Part shown: positions 1 to 8,184 of the stretch, in pieces
Position numbering within the stretch: position 1 is the first letter of the stretch
Layout of the letters: each line of letters begins with the position of its first letter
NCBI RefSeq assembly: GCF_900114115.1
Contig: NZ_FORX01000017.1
Location: forward strand, 1 to 64,000
Origin: Desulfomicrobium apsheronum
Lineage (GTDB): Bacteria > Desulfobacterota > Desulfovibrionia > Desulfovibrionales > Desulfomicrobiaceae
Reading direction: 5' to 3'
Length of the DNA: 64,000 nt
Position numbers and translations under genes: made by a program
The notes under the pieces: generated by a model
The model's database searches: none
Told to the model about the DNA's origin: nothing
The model's input: the letters and a program-made list of their open reading frames with translations, nothing else

Positions 1-247
1 GATTGGAGACCATGAGGCCAATAGACGGGGCTTTCGAGGCGAACGTAAACGGCAGCGCCACAAGAGCGGGAATTGCGGCGGATTCGCCGCCAGAAGATGG
101 TCGGGACTTTGTTATCCAGTATCGGAACGTGCTCAAAGCCAAACCATTTTCGCGGCAGTATCGGGTCTTACCGAGGCCACTCTCCCGCCATTGCTGGACA
201 TGCGCCATCCAGCGAGCCGCGCGATTCTGTGCAAACTGAGTTTTCAT
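1..247 (-). CDS. tnpA: IS66 accessory protein TnpA-like, 3' part missing at window edge
   Basis: Starting at ATG 247 behind a strong AAGGAGG site, the minus strand reads MKTQFAQNRAARWMAHVQQW and continues with an RESGLGKTRYCRENGLALSTFRYW-type segment, open to the window edge. The WxxHVxxWRESGLxxxxYCRxxGLxxSTFxxW pattern is that of the small helix-turn-helix protein (TnpA/IS66 Orf1) encoded first in IS66-family elements, which assists the DDE transposase. About 82 residues are visible. The Cys/Trp-containing HTH segment (about residues 14-46) is intact. TnpB and TnpC would lie further left, outside the window. Confidence 0.75.
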   Translation of the reverse strand, partial: MKTQFAQNRAARWMAHVQQWRESGLGKTRYCRENGLALSTFRYWITKSRPSSGGESAAIPALVALPFTFASKAPSIGLMVSN

Positions 248-323
248 GAAGACCTCCTTGAATTGGAGGCCCATTATCTCACATGAAAAATTTATGGATA
301 GATGCGGACCTGTGAGCGCTTAC
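1..323 (-). mobile_element. IS66-family insertion sequence, terminal part
   Basis: The element runs off the left edge of the window. Read on the minus strand, its outer end begins GTAAGCGCTCAC at position 323; IS66-family termini characteristically begin GTAA. About 76 bp further in starts a TnpA-like gene. The flank just outside the end is a T-rich 8 bp (324-331), the place where an IS66 8-bp target duplication would lie, but the partner copy is outside the window. The end falls about 20 bp past the purE stop, so purE itself is not interrupted. Confidence 0.7.
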
Positions 324-342
324 TTTTTTTGTGCTCTTTCTC

Positions 343-828
343 TTACAGGGTCTTTGCGTCTTCTTCCACCTGCTCGATCATCTTGCGCCGTTCTTCAAGT
401 ATCCGTTTCGTAAGCTCAGGATCGTGAAGGGCCAGAATCTGGGCGGCCAGCCAGGCCGCATTGCGTGCTCCGACCTTGTCCAGAGCCAGCGTGCCAACAG
501 GAAATACGGGGGGCATCTGAACTGTGGCCAGCAGCGCATCCCAGCCTCCCAGCGAGGAGGCGGAAATTGGTATCCCAAGGACCGGGCGTATCGTTTTGGC
601 CGCCACAGCTCCAGCCAGATGTGCGGCAAGGCCGGCAGCGCAGATAAAGACCTGCACACCGTCTTCCTCCAGTTCCTTGATCAGGCGGGAGGTGCGCTCT
701 GGAGTACGATGCGCTGACGTGATGGTGAAGGTGCAGGAAATCCCCAGTTTTTGCAGAACATCCGCGCAAGGACGCACTGTGCTCTCGTCGGACTTGCTTC
801 CCATGAAAATAGCGACCTGTGGCATCAT
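343..828 (-). CDS. purE: N5-carboxyaminoimidazole ribonucleotide mutase PurE
   Basis: Class I PurE, which moves the carboxyl group of N5-CAIR to C4 to give CAIR in purine synthesis. The 161-residue product has the family's usual length. Visible motifs are GSKSD near the N-terminus, SAHRTPER and the glycine/alanine-rich AGLAAHLAGAVAAKT segment that shapes the nucleotide site. Two ATGs are adjacent: 828 overlaps the purD stop as ATGA, while 825 is better spaced from AAGGAGG and gives MPQVAIFMGSKSD. It is translationally coupled to purD and is the last gene of the lptD-mutL-purD-purE run; an IS66 end lies just downstream. Confidence 0.95.
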   Translation of the reverse strand: MMPQVAIFMGSKSDESTVRPCADVLQKLGISCTFTITSAHRTPERTSRLIKELEEDGVQVFICAAGLAAHLAGAVAAKTIRPVLGIPISASSLGGWDALLATVQMPPVFPVGTLALDKVGARNAAWLAAQILALHDPELTKRILEERRKMIEQVEEDAKTL

Positions 829-2099
829 GACCTCCTTAAGCCCTTGTTGGCGATATCTTTACGATAATAGCTGTTCTCAAAATGGATTTTGTCCACTGCC
901 AAGTAAGCCCGTTCCCGCGCCTGGAGCAGATCGACACCGAGGGCGGTGACACCCAGTACTCGGCCTCCACTGCTGACAGGCACGCCGTCTTGCAACTGCG
1001 TGCCGGCCTGAAAGACTTTGACGGATTCAATCTGTTCCGCGTCTTCGATTCCACAGATAGCCATCCCCTTGGGATAGCTTTGCGGGTAGCCCAGCGCGGC
1101 CATCACGACACAGCAGCTGGTCTCTGCGTGGAACTCCACCTGTTCGGGAGCAAGGGTGCCGTTTACGCAAGCTAGCATGATTTCGACCAGATCCGATTTG
1201 AGTCTGGCCATGAGCGGCTGGCATTCGGGATCTCCGAAGCGAACATTGTACTCCAGAATCATCGGGCCCTGAGCAGTCATCATCAGACCGGCATAGAGCA
1301 CGCCCTTGAATGGCTGCCCGATAGAAGCCAGATGTTGGGTAATGGGCCGGATGGCCAGATCGGCCATGGCCTGGTAACGCTCCTGGGGTAGAATGGGGGC
1401 GGGGCTGTAGGCTCCCATGCCACCGGTGTTGAGGCCGGTGTCGTCGTCCCCGATGCGTTTGTGGTCCTGCAGTGACGGCATGGGTACGATCGTGGTGCCG
1501 TCACAAAAAGCCATGAAGGAAGCTTCCTCACCGATCAAGGCCTCTTCGACCACGACGGTTTGTCCGGCCTCTCCAAACACCTGCGTAACCATCATGTCCC
1601 GTAGGGCCTCTTCTGCTTCGTCCATGCTCTGGGCGATGACCACGCCTTTTCCTGCAGCCAGGCCGTCCGCCTTGATGACCATGGGCAGGGCGTGCCCGCG
1701 TACATATTCAAGGGCCCGTTCATGACTGTCGAAGACCTGAAAGTCTGCTGTCGGCACTCCGGTTTCCCGCATCATGTTTTTGGCGAACGCCTTGGAGCCT
1801 TCCAATTGAGCGTCAAAAGTGCACGGGCCGAAACAAGGGATATTCACCGCTTTAAGGGCCTCGTTCAGCCCAAGGACAAGGGGCAGTTCCGGTCCGGCGA
1901 CGACAAGTCCTATTTGGTTGTCGCGGGCAAAAGCGACAATGCCTTCTATGTCGTTATCCTTGAGGGGGACGTTGGTGCCCAGAAGGGCGGTTCCACCATT
2001 GCCCGGCGCAATGAACAATTTGTCCAGAAGTGGGCTTTGACTGATCTTCCATGCCAGGGCGTGTTCCCGTCCACCGGCTCCAACTATAAGAATATTCAA
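825..2099 (-). CDS. purD: Phosphoribosylamine-glycine ligase PurD (GAR synthetase)
   Basis: ATP-grasp enzyme joining glycine to 5-phosphoribosylamine, the second step of purine synthesis. At 424 residues it has the normal monofunctional length. It opens with MNILIVGAGGREHALAWK, followed by the PGNGGT loop, the central ATP-grasp stretch (KADGLAAGKGVV) and LNTGGMGAYSP, with EYNVRFGDPE as the C-terminal metal/ATP site. Its stop overlaps purE by four bases and mutL ends 40 bp upstream, so the genes are probably co-transcribed from the lptD side. Confidence 0.97.
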   Translation of the reverse strand: MNILIVGAGGREHALAWKISQSPLLDKLFIAPGNGGTALLGTNVPLKDNDIEGIVAFARDNQIGLVVAGPELPLVLGLNEALKAVNIPCFGPCTFDAQLEGSKAFAKNMMRETGVPTADFQVFDSHERALEYVRGHALPMVIKADGLAAGKGVVIAQSMDEAEEALRDMMVTQVFGEAGQTVVVEEALIGEEASFMAFCDGTTIVPMPSLQDHKRIGDDDTGLNTGGMGAYSPAPILPQERYQAMADLAIRPITQHLASIGQPFKGVLYAGLMMTAQGPMILEYNVRFGDPECQPLMARLKSDLVEIMLACVNGTLAPEQVEFHAETSCCVVMAALGYPQSYPKGMAICGIEDAEQIESVKVFQAGTQLQDGVPVSSGGRVLGVTALGVDLLQARERAYLAVDKIHFENSYYRKDIANKGLRRS

Positions 2100-2139
2100 A
2101 CAATCCTCCTGTGGTCCAATTCTGATGGAAACGAGCGCT

Positions 2140-3972
2140 CTAGGAGCGGCGTTTAAACAATTTTTCCAGATCGCTTACGCCCCAACGCAGCGCAACCGGG
2201 CGGCCATGCGGGCAGTAATTTTTTTCCGGCAGTTTTTGCCAGGATTCGACAAGCGCCATCGCCTCATCCGGGGTGAGGGTGTCTCCGGCCTTGATGGCGG
2301 CTTTGCAGGCCATGATAGCCCAGAGATCTTCCATGGAGGTGGCCTTCTCGGTCAGAATGTCCTGCAGAAATTCCTTGGCCTTGGATGGTGTCAGGAGCGC
2401 CGGAATGGAATGCAGCATCAGGCGCCCAGGGGCCAGTTCAAGAGAAAACCCGAGTTCATCGAGCTTTGTCCAGATTTCCTGTGCCAGAACCGCCTGCGCG
2501 GGATGAAGGGAAATTTCGAGGGGAAGGAGAAGCGGCCGTTTGTCGCCACGCGTGCCTTGGGCGCGCAGCATGTTGAAGAGGACACGTTCGTGGGCCGCGT
2601 GCTGGTCGATAAGCGTGATTTCGTTTCGTGCGGCCAGGATCAGGTATGTTTGGGCAAATTGTCCGAGATATCGCACTTCCGACGGCGCGGGAGCTTTTGG
2701 ATTGCTCTCCGTGTTGGAAGCTGGCTGGAACGCTGGTGCGCTCCCATTTGGGTGATCGGCTTCAGGGAACGCGCCGTCCGGAGTTTCGAAGAGTTTTTGC
2801 GCGGCGGCTGAGGATGCAAATTTTTGTGGCCACTGCTGGTCATAGAGGGGGAGGGCCGATCCCGTTTCGGTCTGCGTCTGAATGGGTGCGGAAAAACGAG
2901 GTTCCATCACGGGCAAGGCCGTATGTACCTGGCTGACGGAAAGCGGCTGGGAGTGATCAAAGGTCTGCGTCTGGTGGGAATTGCGCTCCAAGGTCAGAAG
3001 GACGGCTCTGCGAACGATCCGGAAAATGGAGCCGTCGTCCTGAAAGCGAACTTCGGTTTTGGCCGGGTGCACGTTCACATCGACTTCGTCCGGCGGAATG
3101 CGCAGAAAAATGACCGCCTGCGGATACTCCTTGCCAAGAATTCTTCCCCGGTACGCTTCGCGGATGGCGCTCAGGATCGTCTTGTCCTGAACCGGGCGAC
3201 CGTTGACGTAGATCAGAATGCGGTCCGGGCGGGCCTGGGCCATGGCGGGGTCGCCGACAAGTCCATGAATGGACAGCGGTTCATCCTCATGGCTGACTGC
3301 GTGCATGGATTCGACGACCTCTCTCGGCCAGATGGCCGCAAGTCGCTGCGTGACTTCCTGACCTGCCAGGAAGCGGTGTACGCTGCGTTCGGCATTCAGG
3401 AATTCAAAATCTACATGGGGGTTGGCAAGGGCGATGCGAGCTACAAGTTCGGCGCATTTGCGTGTCTCGGTGCCCGGTTTTTTTAGAAATTTGAGGCGGG
3501 CCGGGACGTTGGAGAAAAGATCGCTGACCTCTATTTCCGTCCCTTGGGGCATGGCGGTTTTGTCCTGACGCACAATGCGCCCATGCAAAACTTCCAAGAC
3601 CCCGCCATCGCCATCCTGGCGGGCTGAGGCGATGCGAAAGCGGGAGACCGAAGCTATGCTGGGCAGGGCTTCTCCGCGAAAGCCAAAGCTTTTTATGTCC
3701 TGTAGATCCTGAAGGTTTTCCAATTTGCTGGTGGCGTGGCGCGTCACGGCAAGTTCAAGCTGATCTTCCGGGATGCCGAATCCGTTGTCGCTGACTTTGA
3801 TGGATGATTGTCCGCCGTCTCGGATTTGAATGCGGATTCGGGTCGCGCCCGCATCCAGGGAGTTCTCGACAAGTTCCTTCAGGACGCTGGAGGGCCGTTC
3901 GACGACTTCGCCGGCCGCGATCTGGTTCTGCAATTCGGGAGGCAGGAGGTGGATCTGTTTTTCCGGATGCAT
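2140..3972 (-). CDS. mutL: DNA mismatch repair protein MutL
   Basis: GHKL ATPase of mismatch repair, coupling MutS recognition to strand removal. The 610 residues carry the N-terminal ATPase (ENSLDAGATRI, DNGFGIPE, GFRGEALPSIASVS), a transducer domain, a variable linker (about 330-420) and the C-terminal dimerisation domain. The C-terminal domain holds CPHGRP and a DQHA-type motif, as in endonuclease-active MutL proteins. That motif reads DQHAAHERVLFN, so the last Glu of the usual DQHAxxExxxxE pattern is Asn. The start lies 3 bp after the lptD stop. Family assignment is firm; nuclease activity is uncertain. Confidence 0.97.
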   Translation of the reverse strand: MHPEKQIHLLPPELQNQIAAGEVVERPSSVLKELVENSLDAGATRIRIQIRDGGQSSIKVSDNGFGIPEDQLELAVTRHATSKLENLQDLQDIKSFGFRGEALPSIASVSRFRIASARQDGDGGVLEVLHGRIVRQDKTAMPQGTEIEVSDLFSNVPARLKFLKKPGTETRKCAELVARIALANPHVDFEFLNAERSVHRFLAGQEVTQRLAAIWPREVVESMHAVSHEDEPLSIHGLVGDPAMAQARPDRILIYVNGRPVQDKTILSAIREAYRGRILGKEYPQAVIFLRIPPDEVDVNVHPAKTEVRFQDDGSIFRIVRRAVLLTLERNSHQTQTFDHSQPLSVSQVHTALPVMEPRFSAPIQTQTETGSALPLYDQQWPQKFASSAAAQKLFETPDGAFPEADHPNGSAPAFQPASNTESNPKAPAPSEVRYLGQFAQTYLILAARNEITLIDQHAAHERVLFNMLRAQGTRGDKRPLLLPLEISLHPAQAVLAQEIWTKLDELGFSLELAPGRLMLHSIPALLTPSKAKEFLQDILTEKATSMEDLWAIMACKAAIKAGDTLTPDEAMALVESWQKLPEKNYCPHGRPVALRWGVSDLEKLFKRRS

Positions 3973-3975
3973 GTC

Positions 3976-6273
3976 TTAACGACCCAATGATCCCAATTGC
4001 GCGAGGATGACACGAAATTCGAAGCGGGAGTCCTCGTCGGTTTGGCTCCATGATGTTTCGGCGGAGAAGCACTGGTGATCATAGCGCAGAGTCAGCCTTT
4101 TTTCCAGATCGGTGCTGGCTTCCCAATCGACGCGGTACAAAAAGGCGGCGCTCCATTGGTTGTTTATGGCAATTCCGCCTCCGAAGGAGGCGATACGCTG
4201 GCGCTCTTGTTCCTGGCGCAGGTATTCGTCGATCTCTTCCAGAAAATCCAGGCCGAACGAGGCGTACAACAGCTCGTCGTAGTAGGCTGAAAGGGAGTGT
4301 TCATGCTCGGTGATCCGGCTTTCGTACGTGGAGAACCACGTCTTGTTGTTCAGGTAAAGCCAGGGATTGATTCTGGTGGTCAGATCCGTAAGCACGTCGG
4401 AAAAGGGACGGTTGGGGTACTCGTCCGTGTCGTCGTTCCGTCTTTCTTCGCGAAGGCTGTAGGACTGTTCGAAGCGCAGCCTCGCCATTTCAAAGAAGTC
4501 CATCTGCAGACCAGGCTGTCCCTGTTCTTCGGGACTTGGCTGCCATTTTCCGGTTTTGCAGGTGAAAATATTCGTAATGGAGTATTTGAGTTCATTTTTG
4601 GCGTCGATTCGATCAGTTTCGTCAAAATAGGGATATTTTTCCTGCTCGTCATAAGGAATATAAGTGTATTCCAGACGCGGCTGAAGAGCATGTTTCAATT
4701 TTAGCCATGTAGGAGTTTGTGCATCTTTATCGATACTGTTTTCTTCATTTATGGTAAAAATTTTAGAAAATTCAGTGTAAGCAGTTGTGGAAAAATCAGG
4801 AAAAAATCTTGTCTGAGTACTCTTGTCCGTGTCTACATTGTCATCATCGCCTTCAAAGCGCTGGATAAAATAGCTTATGCTGCGAAGGCCTGCTTTCGGT
4901 ATTATGGATCCGTATTCAAAGTGCATCGGCATGCCGATTATAGGATGAATATCAAATCGGCTGCCTGTAGTTCCGTATTCTCTCCAAAATGAAGCCAGTT
5001 GAGAACTTCCTTCAACGGTCAATGGAGTATCAAAAAGCTGCGTCTGGTATAAATGAAGATTGAGTTCAGGAAGTCTCTGCAGCGTGGGATCGAAAGCTCT
5101 TTGTTTTTCGGTGAGGTTATTATTGCTGCCGTATTCAAGATTTTGCGTGTATTCCAGAAGTCCTTGGAAGCCTATGTCGCCCCAGTTACGGCTCAGGAGG
5201 GCACGGTTGATCCGTAGATTGCTGTCGCTGTCTTCAATGTCGCGTCCAAAATATTGGAGAAAATCGCGGCGGCTTTTGTTGAACCCGGAGTATCCGCGAG
5301 AAAATTCACGCAGGTAATCCTGATCAGAAACCATATCCAGATCGAATTTGATATTCCAGTCAGGCTCACCGAGGTAGCCGTCGAATTTGCCGCGCGCCCA
5401 CCAGCGATTGCGGTTTTCGCGCGCCATGTCGGTGTTGTCGCTGTAAAGCGACTCGCTTTCGGTCTGCTGGTCGTAGAGATAATCGAGCTTCCAGATTCCT
5501 TTGCTGTGGATGTCGGGCACCATGCGGTATTCGGCGCCGAGCATCAGGCCCTTGTTGGTCATGAGGTGCGAGTAGAGCGTGACGTCCTGTTCTTCGTCGA
5601 TGACCTGATAATAGGGCTGGTCGTAGGTGATGCCGAGGCGGTCGCTGGTGCCGATCTCCGGGAGGAGAAAGCCGCTTTGTCTTTTGGTCTTGACGGGTAT
5701 TACCGCGTACGGCGCGGCAAGGACGGGTTGATCGAGAATCTGAAACCGGGGCGTCCAGAGGTGTGCATAGCCGTCCACCGTGATGTCGCCTCGTGACGAC
5801 TTGATCGACCAGGCCGGCCGGTCTCCATCGCAGACCGTGATGGTGGCTTCACGAAATTCGTACGTGTCCTGGCCTGTTTTTTTGAGAACCGCGCCTTCAA
5901 AATACATATGCGGTTCTTGCATGAATATCCGACCGTTCTTGAGCCATCCGGTATTGGTGTTGAGGTCGAACTCCGCTTCCTCGGCCTTCATGAAATCGCC
6001 TTGAAATCTGGCGTCGACATTTCCCTTGAGAAAGACCCATTTCGTGGACTGATAATAACGTGCATAATCGGCACGGATGTAGTCGCTACCCCTGTCCAGC
6101 ACGACGTTTCCGAATGCTTCAAGATATTGGTTGTCGTGGCTTGCGGCCGTCTTGTCGGCCAGCAGTCGCCAGGACTGAGGAGCTTCGTCCTGCGCAGCGG
6201 CTGGGTCAAAGACGGCCAAGGCCAGCAAGGAAGTGACGCAAAGCAGGGAAATGAAGAGAATTCGCAGCTTCAT
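3976..6273 (-). CDS. lptD: LPS-assembly outer-membrane protein LptD
   Basis: Outer-membrane beta-barrel that inserts lipopolysaccharide into the outer leaflet. The chosen start at 6273 gives MKLRILFISLLCVTSLLALA, a clear Sec signal ending near AAAQDEAP; an upstream in-frame extension to 6546 has no signal peptide and is disfavoured. Residues about 35-140 form the LptA/OstA-like periplasmic domain (repeated GNV/DAR and AEEAEFD strands), and the rest is a barrel rich in aromatic alternations ending VILAQLGSLGR. The 765 residues are typical. It is the first gene of the minus-strand mutL-purD-purE cluster. Confidence 0.92.
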   Translation of the reverse strand: MKLRILFISLLCVTSLLALAVFDPAAAQDEAPQSWRLLADKTAASHDNQYLEAFGNVVLDRGSDYIRADYARYYQSTKWVFLKGNVDARFQGDFMKAEEAEFDLNTNTGWLKNGRIFMQEPHMYFEGAVLKKTGQDTYEFREATITVCDGDRPAWSIKSSRGDITVDGYAHLWTPRFQILDQPVLAAPYAVIPVKTKRQSGFLLPEIGTSDRLGITYDQPYYQVIDEEQDVTLYSHLMTNKGLMLGAEYRMVPDIHSKGIWKLDYLYDQQTESESLYSDNTDMARENRNRWWARGKFDGYLGEPDWNIKFDLDMVSDQDYLREFSRGYSGFNKSRRDFLQYFGRDIEDSDSNLRINRALLSRNWGDIGFQGLLEYTQNLEYGSNNNLTEKQRAFDPTLQRLPELNLHLYQTQLFDTPLTVEGSSQLASFWREYGTTGSRFDIHPIIGMPMHFEYGSIIPKAGLRSISYFIQRFEGDDDNVDTDKSTQTRFFPDFSTTAYTEFSKIFTINEENSIDKDAQTPTWLKLKHALQPRLEYTYIPYDEQEKYPYFDETDRIDAKNELKYSITNIFTCKTGKWQPSPEEQGQPGLQMDFFEMARLRFEQSYSLREERRNDDTDEYPNRPFSDVLTDLTTRINPWLYLNNKTWFSTYESRITEHEHSLSAYYDELLYASFGLDFLEEIDEYLRQEQERQRIASFGGGIAINNQWSAAFLYRVDWEASTDLEKRLTLRYDHQCFSAETSWSQTDEDSRFEFRVILAQLGSLGR

Positions 6274-6600
6274 GGATACGCCGTTGGATGGTCGAAAGTT
6301 GGTGTGGATGTGGCGGCACAGGTAGCATAAGCGACGCTGGATGCCTAGTCCGAAGTGTGCATGCGGCCCACTGGGGAGTTGACGAATCGCATAATTTGAT
6401 GGTTGAGACCCGGCAGCAGCAAGGTCGATTAAAGTATTGGATTCATGACCAAGTTTGAGCCACCCCCTTGTCTTATTTTTCACAAACAGCTTGACCTTGA
6501 AGGGGAGGTGATTTAAGAACCCCGCAAATCTGTCCTGTTCTTCCAACGCGTTGCGCGGTCAACCGGCAAATAGTATAACACGCTGTGATTTAAGGTATTT
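6274..6600. other. Divergent intergenic region between lptD and the dsr block
   Basis: This 327-bp gap separates lptD (leftward) from the sulfite-reduction genes (rightward), so it should hold both promoters. A plausible rightward sigma-70 site is given separately (6551-6579). A second weaker rightward pair, TTGACC with a TAAGAA hexamer 17 bp later, starts at about 6491. No clear leftward promoter for lptD could be singled out, and no convincing ORF is present. Confidence 0.5.
6551..6579 (+). promoter_or_regulatory. Candidate sigma-70 promoter of the dsrMKJOP block
   Basis: TTGCGC (6551-6556) and TATAAC (6574-6579) are separated by exactly 17 bp. Transcription would start near 6586, giving a short leader before the first gene at 6601. 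The call rests on hexamer match and spacing only. Confidence 0.4.
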
Positions 6601-7119
6601 ATGGAACTACAAAAATTTTTGGCCGACAACCATCACGTCATTTGTGCTCAATGGTCAGAGGCAATCATCAAGACCTATCCTGAAGAGGGCGCCAAGTTTT
6701 TTTCCGGCTCTTCCAACCAGTTCGCCAATCCCGTTGGGCATACTTTTCGTAACAACGTCGAGCGTATATATAAGGTACTGCTCAGCGATGCGGACATTGA
6801 TGAGTGCTCCACCGATCTGGACGGAATCTTGCGCATCAGGGCCGTACAGGGCTTCGCGCCGTCGGTTGCTCTGTGTTTTCTTCCTGCCCTCAAGGAGATA
6901 GTTCTCCGGCAGCTTGAGAAGACTTGTCCTGCCCCAGAAGCTAGCGCCATGCTGCATGACTGGAACACTCGTGTCGATAGGCTGACAATGCTCGGATTTG
7001 ATCTTTACATGAATTGCAGAGAGCTTCTTTGGAAGCAAAAAGCGAATCAGTTATATAGTAGAACTCATAAATTGCTTGAGAGGGCTAATTTATTGAAAGA
7101 CGAGGAGGTAGCGGGGTAG
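6601..7119 (+). CDS. RsbRD N-terminal domain-type sensor protein, dsr-linked
   Basis: A 172-residue soluble, mostly alpha-helical protein. The pattern (LADNHHVICAQWSEAI near the N-terminus, NPVGHTFRN, then long helices to the end) resembles the non-haem globin-like N-terminal domain of RsbRD stress-sensor proteins; no STAS or kinase domain follows. It sits 51 bp upstream of dsrM in the same orientation, behind the candidate promoter, so a role in sensing or regulating the Dsr membrane complex is inferred. It has no signal peptide or membrane segment. Family call is moderate; function in the dsr block is unknown. Confidence 0.6.
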   Translation: MELQKFLADNHHVICAQWSEAIIKTYPEEGAKFFSGSSNQFANPVGHTFRNNVERIYKVLLSDADIDECSTDLDGILRIRAVQGFAPSVALCFLPALKEIVLRQLEKTCPAPEASAMLHDWNTRVDRLTMLGFDLYMNCRELLWKQKANQLYSRTHKLLERANLLKDEEVAG

Positions 7120-7170
7120 TGTCCGTTAAGTATATTTTTTGTGTTAACCCTTTAGCGAGGTAAAAGGTAC

Positions 7171-8184
7171 ATGAAAGCTCTTTACTCCCTTTTCCTGGTC
7201 TTTGCCCTCGCGGCATTAGCCCTAGTGGGCGCCGGGGCGTTGGGTATGGAAAAAGCCTTTGGGCTGTACATACCCTTCCTGGCAGTCGCGGTTTTTGTGG
7301 TGGGATTCTGTATGAGAGTTGTGGATTGGGGGAAATCGGCTGTGCCGTTTTGTATCCCTACTACATGCGGCCAGCAGGAATCCCTGCCATGGATCAAGCA
7401 GAGCACCATCGAAAATCCATCCACCACGGGCGGCGTCGTGATGCGGATGCTTTTGGAAGTGTTGTTGTTCAGGTCGCTGTTTCGCAATACCAAGGTTGAT
7501 CTGCAGGAAGGTACAAAGGTTACCTACAGTTCAAGCAAATGGTTGTGGCTTGGCGCCCTGGCTTTCCACTATTCCTTTTTGATCATCGTCCTGCGGCATA
7601 TGCGCTTTTTCACAGAGCCGGTGCCGGGCATTATCGCCGGCATTGAAGCCATGGACAGCATGCTGCAGATCGGCGCTCCGACGCTCTATCTTACCGACGT
7701 CGTGTTTGTCGCCGCAGTGACCTACCTTTTTGTGCGCCGCGTAGTGGTTCCCCAGATCCGTTACATATCTTTGGTGCAGGATTACTTTCCGTTGTTCCTG
7801 ATTCTCGGCATCGCCTTTTCGGGAATTTTCATGCGGTATTTCGCCAAGGTCGACATCATTTCCGTCAAGCAGTTGGCCATGGGTCTGGTGACATTTTCCT
7901 GGGTCGTTCCGGAAGGGATCGGGGTGATGTTCTACATCCACATGTTCCTGGTCTCCGTCCTCTTGGCCTATTTTCCGCTCAGCAAACTCATGCACATGGG
8001 CGGCGTGTTCCTTTCGCCCACGCGCAACATGAACTGTGCTTCCAGAAAGTTCAGGCACGTCAACCCCTGGAAGTTCGAGAACGTTCATTATCACACATAT
8101 GAAGAATACGAGGACGAATTCCGTGAGAAGATGGTCGATAAGGATCTTCCCGTGGACAAGCCTCTAGCAGAAGGAGCCGAGTAA
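7171..8184 (+). CDS. dsrM: Sulfite reduction complex membrane subunit DsrM (cytochrome b)
   Basis: Integral membrane di-haem cytochrome b subunit of DsrMKJOP, related to NarI. It exchanges electrons with menaquinone and passes them to DsrK. The 337 residues begin with two closely spaced hydrophobic helices, followed by a NarI-like core of about four more segments with helix-embedded His residues (for example FHYSFLIIVLRHMRFF and FYIHMFLVS). The C-terminus is cytoplasmic and charged. The TAATG junction with dsrK shares one base, indicating translational coupling. First subunit of the five-gene operon. Confidence 0.95.
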   Translation: MKALYSLFLVFALAALALVGAGALGMEKAFGLYIPFLAVAVFVVGFCMRVVDWGKSAVPFCIPTTCGQQESLPWIKQSTIENPSTTGGVVMRMLLEVLLFRSLFRNTKVDLQEGTKVTYSSSKWLWLGALAFHYSFLIIVLRHMRFFTEPVPGIIAGIEAMDSMLQIGAPTLYLTDVVFVAAVTYLFVRRVVVPQIRYISLVQDYFPLFLILGIAFSGIFMRYFAKVDIISVKQLAMGLVTFSWVVPEGIGVMFYIHMFLVSVLLAYFPLSKLMHMGGVFLSPTRNMNCASRKFRHVNPWKFENVHYHTYEEYEDEFREKMVDKDLPVDKPLAEGAE

